The translations under genes and the position numbers were made by a program. 5,548 nucleotides of DNA from a bacterium (lineage in GTDB: Bacteria; Pseudomonadota; Gammaproteobacteria; Berkiellales; Berkiellaceae): contig RFNU01000212.1 in the NCBI GenBank assembly GCA_009927065.1, forward strand, positions 1-5,548, written 5' to 3'. Each line of letters starts with the position of its first letter. Position 1 is the stretch's first letter. The notes below the pieces were generated by a model that was not told the DNA's origin, ran no database searches, and saw only the letters and a program-made list of their open reading frames with translations. Shown one piece after another: positions 5,527 through 5,548 of this stretch.

Positions 5527-5548
5527 TCTTCTTTTTTGACGCTTCATC
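5458..5548. repeat. 91-bp direct repeat, copy B (runs off the window)
   Basis: This is a gapless match to 1032-1122 with six substitutions by my count. The match is still intact at the last base of the window, so the element continues beyond it. No complete nitroreductase lies upstream of this copy; only the end of the gene, or a mobile repeat contained in it, has been duplicated. Confidence 0.85.

Overview
The window looks like part of the chromosome of a host-dependent intracellular bacterium. The main evidence is a complete ATP/ADP translocase of the Rickettsia/Chlamydia nucleotide-transporter (NTT/Npt) type at 1439-2968. That family is largely confined to bacteria living inside eukaryotic cells, and to plastids. 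A large ankyrin-repeat protein (3253-5160), AT-rich coding DNA, roomy intergenic regions and decayed repeat copies point the same way. The taxon cannot be fixed from this window. Intracellular Gammaproteobacteria (Legionellales relatives) and Alphaproteobacteria (Rickettsiales/Holosporales) are all plausible.

Layout, left to right, with all intact genes on the + strand. (1) 1-419 has no intact gene: one plus frame is open apart from a single stop at 85-87, followed by a candidate promoter with a dyad-symmetric site on its -10. (2) 420-1085 is an NfsB-like FMN nitroreductase whose last codons lie inside a 91-bp repeat. (3) 1086-1438 is a gap holding the rest of that repeat, a palindromic repeat shared with position 115, and a promoter. 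(4) 1439-2968 is the ATP/ADP translocase, closed by a strong intrinsic terminator at 3004-3035. (5) 3036-3252 is the leader of the ankyrin gene. (6) 3253-5160 is the ankyrin gene. (7) 5161-5548 is gene-poor and appears assembled from copies of earlier pieces: a diverged copy of the ankyrin leader, including its start codon, followed by a copy of the nitroreductase 3' end.

The genes do not form an operon: gaps are 284-353 bp and the translocase has its own terminator. Functionally, the translocase would import host ATP in exchange for ADP, the ankyrin protein is a candidate host-interacting (secreted) protein, and the nitroreductase is a general flavin oxidoreductase. I found no clearly new multi-gene system. 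The least ordinary signal is the repeat architecture: two repeat families are present both before and after the ankyrin gene or at its flanks, one of them supplies the apparent C-terminal tail of the nitroreductase, and a short hairpin repeat occurs in both of the first two gene-poor gaps.
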